DNA of 64,000 nt from Rhipidocladum racemiflorum (taxonomy: Eukaryota; Streptophyta; Magnoliopsida; Poales; Poaceae), in assembly GCA_036346355.1 (NCBI GenBank), contig CM070571.1, positions 46,644,293 to 46,708,292 on the forward strand, read 5' to 3'. Both the position numbers and the translations under genes were made by a program. Below the pieces are notes generated by a model. That model had not been told where the DNA came from and made no database searches. It saw only the letters and a list, made by a program, of their open reading frames with translations. Each line of letters starts with the position of its first letter. Position 1 is the first letter of the stretch. Below, in pieces: positions 42,700 through 54,434 of this stretch.

Positions 42700-43777
42700 G
42701 GCCTCTCACCACGGCCTGGGGTGTGGCTCCTGTGCCGGCGTCCTAGCTGGGTGGTTCCTAGATTGAAGCGGCGGGGGTCGCTCCTGCTGTCTTCTTCGGA
42801 CAAGCTGTTGGCAAAGTGTCCTGGCTCGTTGCAGTTGTAACAGCGTCTCACTTGTTCCTTCTTGTTGCACGGGGTAGCGTTTCTAGCGGGGCTGGGTGCA
42901 GTAGTTTTGATTGGCAGGTCTTGGTGCGGGGATGGTGTCCTCGTTGCATTACGTGGTTGGAATCGAAGAATTGATTTGGTGCAACTCTCAGCGTATTGCG
43001 TTCCTCGACGTGATCCTTCTTTGTTGCATCCTGCGCTTCTGTTCTCATCCAGTTCCTTGCGCTTGTCCTCAAGAATAAGTGCCTTATTCACCAACTCTTG
43101 GAAATCCGGAAAGGTGTGGGTGATCAACCCAACTTGCAATCTGAGTTAAGTCCCTTCATAAAACGACTGCCTGGATTTATCTGTCGCTACATCCTCAGTG
43201 CGTAGCGTGCTAGTGTGTGAACTTGTTCAGGTAGTCGACCCTTTGGCTGATTACCTTGCTTGATGCTCTGAACTCCTCCTTCTTAAGGTCCATAATTCCT
43301 TCAGGCACGTGATCTTGTCGAATGCATTTGTGAACTCTTCCCAAGTGATATCTTGGGGTTCTCTGCGTGTACGAAGTTCTCCCACCATTCGTAATTTGTT
43401 CCTTCCAAGCGATGAGAAGCGTAAAGTACCTTCTCATTCCCTATGCATTGAGCTATATGTAGCTTCCTCTCGATTGATCTTAACCAATCATCGGCCTCCA
43501 ATGGATTGGCATTTCCAGAGAAAGTGGGTGGGTGAGTCCTCATGAACTCGACGGCCTTGTATTCTCGGCGTGGTCCCCGATTAACTTGATTAGCATGGCC
43601 TGAGCAAAGGACGTGCTGCATTTGTTGCATCATAGCATGCATCAACTGGGTCTGAGCAGCAAGAAATGCTCCAAAATTCTGCACATCCAGTGGCGGTGCT
43701 GGTGCTCCATCATTGGGGTTTTTCGCGGGGCGAGATCCACTCCCATTGCTTCCAAAGTTTCCACGGGTGTTCACCAT
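42700..43777 (-). pseudogene. gag: G2 gag, frameshifted
   Basis: The start is MVNTRGNFGSNGSGSRP at 43777, as in G1. The frame stays open through RTHPPTFSGNANPLEADDWL and IERKLHIAQCIGNEK to about 43370. It then shifts repeatedly: the KKEEFRASSKVISQR stretch replaces the G1 reading, and the later part is read from 43139. The zinc knuckle is RRCYNCNEPGHFANS (about 42800-42845), with both first cysteines present, unlike G1. Confidence 0.85.
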
Positions 43778-44049
43778 CTGTCGATTTGCTCTAGGTTTAG
43801 AGATGAGAGGGAAACAAGAATAGACAAGTAATATGGAACTTATGCGGGGCAAAAGGGGTAACTTTAAGGTCCAACTTTATTATTAATAACTTGGTATGGC
43901 TGCTTACAATGCCTAAGGGCCTTGCAACACATCTCGCACACTCAAAGAAACACAGCAAATCCAAATCGAACTAACTCTGGAGTCTAACGCCTAAAGGGTG
44001 ACTCTTTATTCTATGACTCGGCGAAGGAGTCTCACTATAGAACCTAAGC
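43778..44049 (-). other. Spacer between ORF0 and gag in G2
   Basis: Non-coding, 272 bp, equivalent to 31469-31752 in G1. Confidence 0.6.
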
Positions 44050-44769
44050 TCACTCATCGAGAAAACCTCCACGGCCTGGGTACGGGTGCTGCGGCATAGG
44101 CGCCGAAACGATCGCCATGTCCAAATGACTATGTCATCTGTGGTAGTCGAAGAAGCGATGTCCTCATCGAGATCGACTCCTCCGGATCCGGCTCGTGTAG
44201 CTCGAAATCTTGGCTCTGGAGTCCGGTCCGTACAAAGTCATCTCCAACTCGTCAATCCTTCGTAGAAGGTGTGCCACATACTCTTGAGCTTCCCGCCATC
44301 TCGTTCTTCTCTGCCGTGATCTCCTTGCGGGCCTTCAGTAGCTCCTTGCTTGTATTATCTAGTACTTCTTCTGGGCGACGACGAATCGTGCCAAGCGTGT
44401 AACCGTGGCATTCTCATCCCGAATCGTCTTGGTCAAGAAGGTTATCGCTGGCGGATGATAACGGAACACCGTGCTTTCCAACTCTCTGGCGTGGATATCG
44501 GTAATGTGCCGCATTGCTCGTCGTGAAACTTCTTGGATACCCATCTGCATTGTAGATCTTCTAGCGGTCACGGTGTATCGAGCGATTGCACTGGCCCCTC
44601 TTCCCGACAGTACCTCAATCCTCACGTCACAAGCCTTGATCAATCCTGCTTGTCTGATCACTTCCACTTGGTATTGGGGCTTCTCAAAATCTCCGAGAGT
44701 CTGTAGCATGTGCCAAAGTTCCGCGGCGTGACCAACCCCTAGATCAACGTAGTTGAACTCTTCCTCCAT
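44050..44769 (-). pseudogene. G2 ORF0, frameshifted homologue of G1 ORF0
   Basis: The start is MEEEFNYVDLGVGHAAELWH at 44769. The frame is open for 136 codons to 44359 and shows the RRSTMQMGIQEVSRRAMRH block. The last part, ending GRGGFLDE with TGA at 44050-44052, is in another frame. Compared with intact ORF0 in G1 the losses again fall at CTG and CCTG sites. Confidence 0.7.
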
Positions 44770-44985
44770 CTGTCACAAGAGTGCTTTACGTAAGAACTCG
44801 GAATTTTTAAATTGTGACAAGGTAAGGGAAAATTCCAGCAAGAGACAAGAAAAGAGAGAAGGGATAAGTCGAGAGGTCATTTCTTATCTTGACAACTTTT
44901 TAGCTTTAGAAAATAGGTTTTATCCTCACTATGACCATTCTAGCTAGGGTTGAGCCTACGGTCAAGTATGGCTCGATACCACCTC
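44770..44985 (-). other. G2 leader and primer-binding site
   Basis: On the minus strand the LTR end CCCGACA is followed after a short GAGG by TGGTATCGAGC (44981-44971), an initiator-tRNA-Met type site lacking one base of the usual TGGTATCAGAGC. The deficit may be real or an error at the CAG. The rest is untranslated leader. Confidence 0.85.
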
Positions 44986-47900
44986 TGTCGGGACCCGAAT
45001 TTGCACATCCGGACCCTCTGTGTATTCAGCACTAGTCCAGGAACGCGCTAGTGCACACAGTCTTAACATCGGTATATATCACAATCATACCATACGATAC
45101 TATCAAAGTACTTTATTTAAATAATCAAAGGGTTACTCGACCTTATGGCCAAGTTACAAATATATGCCTTGCAAGGCGAAACTTATTAAAAGAGAAATAG
45201 CAAAGAATGAAAATCAAATAAACTTAGTGGCGCCATCCAAGTATACCACAGCAAATCGATCGGGCTCGCATCCCTAAGTAGACGGGTCTTCTTGGAGTTC
45301 CTCCTCCAAAGTCGGGCGTAATCTCCTCTTCAAGCGATATTGTGTTGAGGCAAGGGTGAGTACTTGGTACTCAAGAAGTCATGCACGTAATGCAAGCTAA
45401 TATACTATATGCATGGCTTAGTACAAAGGAATAGCTCAGGGTATATTTGCGATGAAATGACTTTTGACAAGTAATATGAGTAGATTCGAAAGCAGGTAGA
45501 AATAAGTAAAGCATAAATAACTTTTCAAGAAGTTTAATAAACATTTTTCCCATCCTAAACCCTATTTCCATCATCTTCCTTGTTAAACCAACCCATCTTT
45601 TCAAAACCAAGTTATTTTGAGAAAATCTAACCCTTGATTTGTAATTCCCGAGCATTGTCGATCATCGTGGACTCGGCTATTCAAATAGATTCTACACTCT
45701 GCAGAGGTTATGCACTTTACCCACAAGATACAGTCAAACACCACAAAGGCGAGTTCAGTAACAAAGCCTTTCTAAGCCTCAAACAACACAGGTGGTCCTC
45801 TCAGACGTGCTCTACACCATCCCTTCCCTTAGCCAAGGCGAAGTATGGGACCAACACACCGTTAGATGGGTACTGGCCACGCCCACGATACGCTCCCCGC
45901 ACAATCACACAAAAGGTGTAATCGACACCCTGAGGCTCCACAAGTGAGTCCTTAGCGACTTAGTCAACTAGGGCCGTCCCATTCCGACCATGTGGTTGCA
46001 AGTATGACCAGTTCAAAGGCTTGCAAGGTTAAGTCCTTAGAGTGACCAGGGCAAGACTACCCGAAAAACCAAATCATCACTCCCAATGCCACAATGGCCC
46101 ACCTGATTACTCTTGCCACATGCCCCGATCGAAATCTGTTTATCAAACCCCGCTTGATTACCATGCACCACGTGCCGTCAACATCACATGATACTTTTCC
46201 AAAACAGGTTCAATATATCATTAAGTCCATATTAGCGTTTGATTGTCCAAAATCATGTCATGAGCACGTAGCGAGTCTAAGCAAAGATACTACAACGATC
46301 TAAACCCATGTTGGCAATTTAGTAATGTCCAACTAGTAAACCACAACTAGGGTGACAAAGGTCATGGCACATACTTGAGTAATCAAGGTGTCATATAGCA
46401 AATTGGTATTTATCTAACCCCATGTTTAAACAAAGTATCTTTCTAATTGAACTAGCATGCAATAGTTTAAATCAAAATAGATTTGAAATGGGATCAATAT
46501 GGTCAAAGCACAACTTGCCTTCAAAAAGTACTTGCTCTTGGTCTTGAGTTGGATCTGAGTCAACACTTTTCCCTCGAATCCTTCGGCACTTCAACGTCTA
46601 CTCGTAAAGCGTGCAAATAGCAAATACACAAATGAACACTATGCAAAAGATCCCAAAACTCCAAATAAAATCCATAAACAGAGAGAACATAATTTTCTGG
46701 ATTTTTAGAAACTGGAATAAATCAAATTTGGAGTTAAAAGCATAAAAGTTATGATTATTTAAAGTTTAAATAATCAATTAAATAATTTTACAGAGAAAAA
46801 CTTTAGTCCAAAAATTAAATAAAATTCATATTTAGGTAGATCTCAATTTTATACAAATTTAGAAATTTGAATCGCTCAAATCGGAGTTGAAACGCAAAAG
46901 TTATAAGCGTTTGAAGTTTGAATCTAAATTTGAATCAATATTTCGAATTAATAAATCATTTTCTTTTCGAAATTAATTATTGCGTCAGCATGGACACGTG
47001 GCACAATCTCACCGTTGGTTTGAAAATCAGCGGCGCGGATTAGATCCAGGGTTAACACGTTGAAACTACTCGTTGCTCGTGGGGCCGTTCGATCTAGATC
47101 GGACGGTCGGATCTAATCCTATATTCGCCTTTGCTACAAAGACGCGTGGCAATTGTGGAACCGCTGGATCTTGATCCAACGATCCAGATCTAATCGGGTT
47201 TGGGAACACGTGAGCTCACCTCAACCGTCCGTCTGGATCCGACGGTCCTCCGAGCTCGCAGACGGCGATGGCTTCCACGGGCGCCGGCTTGACCGGAGAC
47301 GGGACGACGACGAGCCCGACGGCGTTTGGGCGTGCTCGGCGAGATGAAGCCTCCTTCGGTGCGTCTCGTCGCGGGGACTCCGGATTCGGGCTCCTTCGGC
47401 GGAAGACGACGGACGACGGCGGAAACCGGCAAACCGCAATGGAGGGATGAGACAACTCCGGCGAGCGATTGCGGCTCAACGGTGGCGGCTCGGCGAGATG
47501 GCTCGGGAACGGGTGCGCAAGGATGAGGGCAACCTCGGGACGCGTCTCACGCTTTAAATAGCCTCGGCGTCTGCGTTCTAGACGGAAACCTAGTTCGCTA
47601 CGGCGGGCGCGTGGCGGCGAAGTCCGGCTCGGACTCGGCGAAGACAGCAAATCGTGGCCGCCCACGTGGCGCGATCAACGGCCACGATCGCGACGGGCGC
47701 GATCGGATCCGCCCGATTACGGCTCGAACTGCAGACGGCGGATCTCACCGTTGGATCTTGATCCAACGGTTGGGATTGATTAGGTTTAGGAGTGGGTTGG
47801 TCGAGTCAACTGGCTTGGGTTCGGGTCGGACTCGAGTCCGACTCGGACCCGAGGAATAGTAACCGACCGGTCGGTCCTTTTCCAGCGAATTAATATTTAA

Positions 47901-48176
47901 AATAATTCCCAGTAATTCATTTAATTCATTAAAAATAGCAAATGACTCAGAAAAATTCCAGAAAAATTCTGGAAAATATTTTGGATCATTTTGGACTCGA
48001 ATAAAATATTTCCAACAAAATTTTATTTGCAAAATTAAATTCTTTAATTATTTCAAAATGGAATAAATTCAAATAAATTCCAAATAAACCCAAATAAATT
48101 CCAGAAAATTCCAAAAATTCACCAAAGTGTCAAATCACACATGAATTTAAGAAAAGCAAAATTTTGGGATGTTACA
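44986..48176 (-). repeat. G2 5' LTR
   Basis: 3,191 bp, the promoter copy of the element. TATA box at 47552-47561. Exon A at 46519-46597 is 79 nt (frame lost). It differs from the 3' LTR mostly by 1-3 base changes at CTG, CAG and CCGG. Confidence 0.95.
47552..47561 (-). promoter_or_regulatory. G2 5' LTR TATA box
   Basis: CTATTTAAAG on the minus strand. This is the promoter expected to drive the genomic RNA of the only complete element of family B here. Confidence 0.68.
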
Positions 48177-48284
48177 TCATGTTTCATAGATCATGGGATA
48201 TGGAGATATCATCAATACATTGTGGACGCATGTCGAAGAACATGTGTTAGATAGACCCACAATGGGACACTGCGAGAATGTTAT

Positions 48285-49721
48285 TGTGAAATCATGTGCT
48301 GAAAAATTGGCTTTGAACTGAAAAATTAACTTAGAATTGGTTTTGCAAAATGTGCTTGTGCATGTGTTTGACAATTTGACAAGAAACAGTAAGTTTCGTT
48401 TTTACGCGCGGGACCAAGTTCTTAAAAGACGGTAAGTTTTACATGTACGCCAGACCAAATTTTTTGGTCCGTCGTGAATGGCTTTTTGCTCGATTAGGGT
48501 TTGTGCAAATTTGGACTTTGAATTTTGATTTGTTTTTGAGATTATGAAATTTGTGAGAATTTCATGATGCTTGAAGTGGACTTTATGCAATGCTCGTGTG
48601 AGTATTTGCATGGATTGATGTGAGTCAAGTCGTGGACTTGTGCTCAGAATTGTTTTGTGGTTTGTTCATGTGCAGGTATTGCTCGAAGACGAACGTGGTC
48701 GATGACGGGACCGGAACTAGGTTCATGGAGGAACTGAGGTTCGGGACTAGGTTCAGGGAGGAACTGAGGTCTTGGTGGTCAAGGATGTCATGCGGGACGT
48801 TCGGGCTAAGAGAATGGTGCACATGAAGAATGGTTAGTCACGTGAGAATGGCAGGAGGTCATTCGCGTGCAAAGTGTTAGTCACGTGAGTAAGGCAGGTG
48901 GCCATACGCGTGCAAAGTGTTAGTCACGTGAGTATGGTAGGGTTGCCATACGCGTGCAAGAGTTGTACTCGGCCAGGTTGGGCCAAGTAGAGTTGTGTTG
49001 GATACAGATTCCTTCTAGGGAATAGGAATTGTATTCGTAACTCCTTGTGGGTTGGTCCTTTAAATAGGAGGGGTGTCTCCTGTTGAAGGGCAATCAATCG
49101 AATTGAGGAGAGCTAGGCGCATAGAGCCTTGGGCTCAAAGTTTAGGGTTTGTACTCTTTTGATGGGAGTACTTTAGACAAAAGAAATAAAGATCAATTCT
49201 TCTAGTTCCCGCATTGCTTCAACGTTCTCTTTTTGGTTCTTGTTTGCATGCTTGTTCTAGTTCTAGATTGGTTTTTGTTCTTTAAGTTTTATCTTGATTT
49301 GATCCATCAAAAACCTCTCTAGGGTATTGATCTAGTGTTTCTCAAAGTCTAGTTGATCAATCTTTTGTCGTTCTTGTTTAATCTTGAAGTTTTGATTAGA
49401 TTGATTTTCGTCAAGTTCTGGAACAGCAAGCTTGCAAAGCTCATAACTTTTGATCCGTAAGTCTGATCGAGCTGATTCTTTTTGGGTTTGATTCGTATTG
49501 GAATCTAGTTTCTTGTGTCCAAATTTTAGATCGTTACGACGGTTGGATCTCCAGGAATTATCGTTTTACCAAACCTCTATCATTCTGTTTTTGTCGAAAA
49601 CGAGGCAATTATTGGGTTCTGTTTTGGGGTGAACTTTTAATAGATCAAGAATTTGGTTTTAGCTTCCGCACAATCATTCACCCCCCCTCTGATTGCTATA
49701 TTCGTATACTTCGATCCTACA
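48285..49721 (+). mobile_element. SIRE/Maximus-type Copia solo LTR, second copy
   Basis: Same ends, same position in the Angela LTR and same unmatched flanks (GTTAT, ACATT) as 13945-15376, with a few differences. The G-box repeats are at about 48837-48955 and the TATA-like site at 49058-49067. Confidence 0.9.
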
Positions 49722-50532
49722 ACATTCTTATGTGTCATCAGTGTATCTCATACATAGTAGATGTATGATCCTTAGACCTGAGATTGTCATGTTCCCTACA
49801 TGTGTAATAGTTTACCTTGGGGTTGCCAAACACTATTTCCTAACCGAATAGTTATAAAGGTAGCTTTCATGTTTACTATGAAACATGCAGAGGGAAGTGA
49901 GCAGTCAAGATGGAATTTGCCACTCCAATGTAACGGAGATATATGTCTAGGCCACTCATGTGATATGATTAAGGAAGTGCATGGCCATGCCGTGATTGAG
50001 AAGTCAATCACAACTTATTAATATATCACGGATACGAGAGATGGATTGAACTGTCAAAGGATGACATGCTTCTCGCCTTGAGTTCGATCTTCATATAGTT
50101 TGGCAAAGGGATTATTACATCAGTAATTTAATCATATGCGTTTGGGAGTTGGCATGCTCTGCAAGGAGCCGCTACCGACTATTGGATTAGAAAAAGGGTT
50201 TTCCGAATCCATGTCCAAATGCGCATGAACCGACAGGGTCACACACTTAACGGGCTGGGACGCATTAATTCGGATTGGATCCGTAATTAATGGACCTCGT
50301 GGGCTTAGCGCGTAGATGGGCCCTGACTGCCTAGGGTTTCACCTCGTGGCTATATAAGGAGGGGAGGAGGCTAGACGCAGAATACACTTTCGTGTGGTTT
50401 AGAGGTGTTTCGCGAAACCTCTAGCCACCTCCTCTCGTTGCCCTATTTGGCGACCGGTGCTTGCACACCGACGCACGACGTTCCATCCCCGTACGTGTGG
50501 ACTGCTGTGGTGACGCTGCTGCTACTGCGGTG

Positions 50533-50610
50533 TGGAGAGGATGATCTGCGGCGAGGACGATCCGAGGCGAGGACGATCCGAGGCGAGGACGATCCGTGCT
50601 GAGAACGATC
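50533..50610 (+). repeat. 16-bp tandem repeat, second Angela LTR copy
   Basis: About five units of GAGGCGAGGACGATCC type, one fewer than at 16191-16282. Confidence 0.8.
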
Positions 50611-50749
50611 CACTACAATGACGTGCGAAGGATTCCGCAACTGCACGTCTAGTGGTAATAGATCTATGATCCCCTTCTTGCGAGTAGCTTTTCTGGTTTG
50701 CGGTAGAAATTTTAATTTGTGCTAGTGTAGCATACCGCGTTCCCCAACA

Positions 50750-50939
50750 TCTTGCCCTGGTCAACCTAAGGACTTAACCTTGCAAGCCTTTGAACTGAGT
50801 CAATCATGCAACCACATGACCGGAGTGGGACGGTCCTAGTTGAGTAAGTTACTAATAACTTGCATGTGATACCTCGGGTGTCAACTACACCTTTTGTGTA
50901 GCTTGAATGGGGAGCGTACCAAGGCTACGGCATGGTACC
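50750..50939 (+). repeat. L2 LTR, segment between Angela LTR and L4
   Basis: It continues L2 (TCTTGCCCTGGTC, as in L4 at about 53372). It ends with GTACC (50935-50939), the target site of L4. Confidence 0.9.
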
Positions 50940-52823
50940 TGTAACATCCCAAAATTTTGCTTTTCATAAATTCATGTGTGATTTGGCACTTTGGTGCATT
51001 TTTGGAATTTTCTGGAATTTATTTGGATTTATTTGGAATTTATTTGAATTTATTCCATTTTGAAATAATTAAAGAATTTAATTTTGCAAATAAAATTTTG
51101 TTCGAAATATTTTATTTGAGTCCCAAATACCCTAAAATATTTTCCAGAATTTTTCTGGAATTTTTCTGGGTATTTTGCTATTTTTAACGAATTAAATGAA
51201 TTACTGGAAATTATTTTAAATATTAATTCGCTGGAAAATCGAGTCGGGTCAAGTACTGTTCATCCGACCGAGTCGGAACCCGAGTCGGACTCGAGTCCGA
51301 CCCGAGCCACGTGATTCGGTCGAACCGCCCAAACTCCTAACCATTGTGGACCGTCGGATCAAGATCCAACGGCCAGGATCCGCGCCGTTGCTCGATCGGA
51401 TCCGATCCGGATCCGTCTTGGCGCCGAGCCAATCGTGGGCCGTTGATCGCGCCACGTGGGCGGTCCTCCGTCGTCGTCTCCGCCGAGTCCGAGCCGGACT
51501 CCGCCGCGCCCGCCGCGCCGTGAGGATTAGGTTTCCGTTTTCCGCGTGGAAGCCGAGGCTATTTAATGCCCAGATCACACCCCGAGGACCACCTTGACCT
51601 TGCGCAGCCGTTGCCCTAGCTGCCGCCGCCGCGGTTGCCTCGACGCGCCGCAATCGCCGGAGTTGTAGCACTTCTCCGCCGCGGTTTTGCCGTTCGCGCC
51701 GTCGCCGTCCCCGCCGCCGTTGACCCCAGCACCGGACTCACCGCAATGAGACGCACCCGAAGCGACCACTCACCTCGCCGGAGGAGCCCGCAAACGCCGC
51801 GTTTGCCGTGTCGCCGTCCCAGCTCGCCCGGCCCGGCTCCGCGCCAAGACGCCATCGCTGTCGCCGAAGCTTCTCACCGTCCGATCAAGATCCAACGCCC
51901 CGAGATCACGCCACGTCATCTCACGGTGAGATCCCAATCCAAATCCCAGATCCAATCTCGGCCGTAGGATCTAGATCCAACGGTCCAGATCAAACGCGTT
52001 AACCCAAACGGCGTGAGAGCGAGATCGACCGGGGCCGTTGATTTTCAAATCAACGGCCGAGATTGCGCCACGCTGCCTGGAAGGCTGACCGCCGCGATCG
52101 GGCCGCCCACGCGCTGCGTGCAGACGCCGACACGCTGGGCCCGCATGTCGGGCCGCCCACCTGCACCATGACGTCACACCGACGCCATGGCGGGCTCAAG
52201 ATGTCGGGCCGCCGTCCCACCGAGCGCCGACGCCAAGCAATGACGCCACAGCTGGTCCCACTGCCCATTGTGGCCGAGCCTCGCCGACGCCGAAGTGACG
52301 CCACCCGAGGGGGACTCCACTGCCGCTGACACAAGGAGCCGTGGACCGAGTCCACGGTAGACCCGAGCCGAGCGTGACCAAGTCCATGGACTGGCCGACG
52401 TCGACCAACCAATCAGCGGTTGCCACGTGTCCAGCCGACGCAATAATTAATTTCGAAAAGAAAATGATTTATTAATTCGAAATAATGATTTGATTTTGTT
52501 TCAAACTTCAAACGCTTATAACTTTTGCGTTTCAACTCCGATTTGAGTGATTCAAATTTCTAAATTTGTATAAAATTGAGACCTACCTAAATATGAATTT
52601 TATTTAATTTTTGGACTAAAGTTTTTCTCTGTAAAATTATTTAATTGATTATTTAAACTTTAAATAATCATAACTTTTGCGTTTTAACTCCAAATTTGAC
52701 GATTCCAGTTTCTAAAAATTCATAAAATTATGTTCTCTCTGTTTATGGATTTTATTTGGATGATTGGATACTTCTTGCCTATTGTTTATTCGTGTATTTG
52801 CTATTTGCACGCTTTACAAGTAG

Positions 52824-52904
52824 ACGTTGAAGTGCCGGAAGGATTTGAAGGAGAAGTATTGACTCAGGATCCAACTCAAGACCAAGAACAAGTACTTTTT
52901 GAAG
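52824..52904 (+). CDS. Candidate internal exon (exon A) in L4
   Basis: This 81-nt open segment follows a T-rich tract ending CAAGTAG and is followed by GCAAGT. It is in phase 1 at both ends and encodes VEVPEGFEGEVLTQDPTQDQ and EQVLFE. If spliced to exon B (54088), the leftover G plus TT gives Val and the frame runs to a TAG. An alternative is a longer unspliced frame from ATG 52730, which would add a hydrophobic leader. That leader is the T-rich tract, which is also what a splice acceptor needs. Role unknown. Confidence 0.52.
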
Positions 52905-54087
52905 GCAAGTTGTGCTTTGACCATGTTGATCCTATTTCGAAATCTATTTTGATTTAACCTATTGCATGCTAGTTCAATTAGAAAATACTTTATTTAAATT
53001 TGGGGAATTAGATAAATACCAATTTGCTGTATGACACCTTGATTACTTAAATATGTGCCATGGCCCCTAGTCACCCTAGTTGTGGTTTACTAGTTGGAAA
53101 TTATTAACTTGCCAACATGGGTTTTAGACCGTTGTAGTAAACTGCTTAGACCTGCTACGTGCTCATGACATGATTTTGGACAAACAAATGTTAATATTGA
53201 CTTAATGATATATTGAACCTGTTTTGGAAAGGTATCATGTGATGTTGATGGCACGTGGTGCATGGTAATCAAGCGGGTTTGATAAATAGTTTTCGGCCGG
53301 GCATGTGGCAAGAATGATCAGTGGGCCAGTTGTGGCATTGGGGATGTTGATTTGGTTCTTCGGGTAGTCTTGCCCTGGTCACCCTAAGGACTTAACCTTG
53401 CAAGCCTTTGAACTGGGTCTAACGTGCAACCACATGTCTGTAATGGGACGGACCTAGTTGACTAAGTTGCTAATGACGTACCTGTGGGACCTCAGGAGGT
53501 CAACTACACCCTTTGTGTAAGTTGTGCGGGAGCGCATCGGAAGTGAGGCCAGGTACCCATCTAACGGTTGATTGGCCTAAACTTCGCCTTAGCTAAGGGA
53601 AGGGTTAGTGTGAAATAACCGGGGAGGACCACTTGTATTGTTAGAAGTTTCCGAAAGACTTTGTTACTGAACTCGCCTTTGTGGTGTTTGACTTGTATCT
53701 TGTGGGTAAAGTGCATAACCTCTGCAGAGTGTAGAATCTATTCGAATAGCCGTGTCCGCGGTATTGGACATCGCCGGGAATTACAGTCAAGGGTTAGATT
53801 TTCTCAAAAATAACTTGGATCCGAAAGGTTGGGTTGGATTAATAATGATGTTGATGGAAATGTGGATTAGGATGGGAAAGATGTTTATTAAACTCCTTGA
53901 AAAGTTATTTATGCTTTACTTGTTTCTACTGCTCGAATCTACTTATGATACTTGTTAAATGTCATGCATCGCAAAAATACCTTGAGCTATTCCTTTGTAC
54001 CAAGCCATGCATATAGTATATTAGCTTGCATTCTGTGCATGACTTGCTGAGTACCAAGTACTCACCCTTGCCACAATACAACACCAG

Positions 54088-54146
54088 TTGAAGAGGAGAC
54101 TACACCAGCTTTGGAGGAGGAGCTCCAAGAGGAACCGTCTACTTAG
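54088..54146 (+). CDS. Candidate terminal exon (exon B) in L4
   Basis: It follows ACACCAG and encodes EEETTPALEEELQEEPST, then TAG at 54144-54146. It is phase-compatible with exon A. L2 has the equivalent at 54977-55032 (EEDATPALEEYQEEPSN) with three codon-sized or conservative differences, and L3 at 9318-9376. Confidence 0.52.
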
Positions 54147-54434
54147 GGAAGCGAGCCCAGTCAGTTGCCTGTGGTATACTGGATGGCGCCACGATGTTAT
54201 CTTATTTTCCGCTGCTATTATTTCTCTCTTAATAAGTTTCGCCCCGCGAGGCGTACATTTGTAACTTGACCATAAGGTTGAGTAACCAGTTTGACTATTT
54301 AATTAAAGTACTTTACTATTATCGAGTGGTATGATTGTGATATTTACCGATGTTAAGACTGTGTGCACTAGCGCGTTCCTGGACTAGTGCTGAATACACA
54401 GAGGGTCCGGATTTGCAAATTCGGGGTCCCGACA

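Larger units (their letters stand above)
36126..48176 (-). mobile_element. Complete family B Gypsy chromovirus G2
   Basis: This 12,051-bp element has LTRs of 3,196 bp (36126-39321) and 3,191 bp (44986-48176) and a perfect TCATG target duplication (36121-36125, 48177-48181). Its primer-binding site (44971-44981, TGGTATCGAGC on the minus strand) and polypurine tract (39322-39340) adjoin the LTRs. It inserted in the second Angela LTR copy only, so after the duplication. The LTRs are nearly identical except for small changes at CTG, CAG and CCGG sites. The coding region shows similar small indels, so frame damage may be partly technical. Confidence 0.97.
35892..50749 (+). mobile_element. Angela/BARE-type Copia solo LTR, second copy, complete
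   Basis: It starts TGTTAGTGTTATGCCC at 35892 and ends CGTTCCCCAACA at 50749. TCTTG target duplications stand at 35887-35891 and 50750-50754. G2 (36126-48176) and a SIRE-type solo LTR (48285-49721) are inserted in it. Its own length without these is about 1.36 kb. There is no primer-binding site or coding region, so it is a solo LTR. Confidence 0.92.
50940..54434 (+). mobile_element. Family B Gypsy solo LTR L4
   Basis: This complete 3,495-bp LTR runs from TGTAACATCCC to GGGGTCCCGACA, with GTACC duplications at 50935-50939 and 54435-54439. It is the cleanest family B LTR here. It has a TATA-like CTATTTAATG (51559-51568), four GC-rich palindromes (51351-51372, 51877-51897, 51962-51983, 52033-52058), exon A (52824-52904), a conserved palindromic block (about 53700-53765), a GAGTAC/GTACTC hairpin (about 54049-54063) and exon B (54088-54146). 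Confidence 0.96.

Noticed and set aside
52730..52957. 75-codon ORF with a hydrophobic N-terminus in L4, repeated in other LTRs
   Set aside because: The hydrophobic leader is the translation of the T-rich tract and varies by indels among copies. The frame also runs through GCAAGT for only a short way. I prefer the exon A reading but cannot exclude this one.
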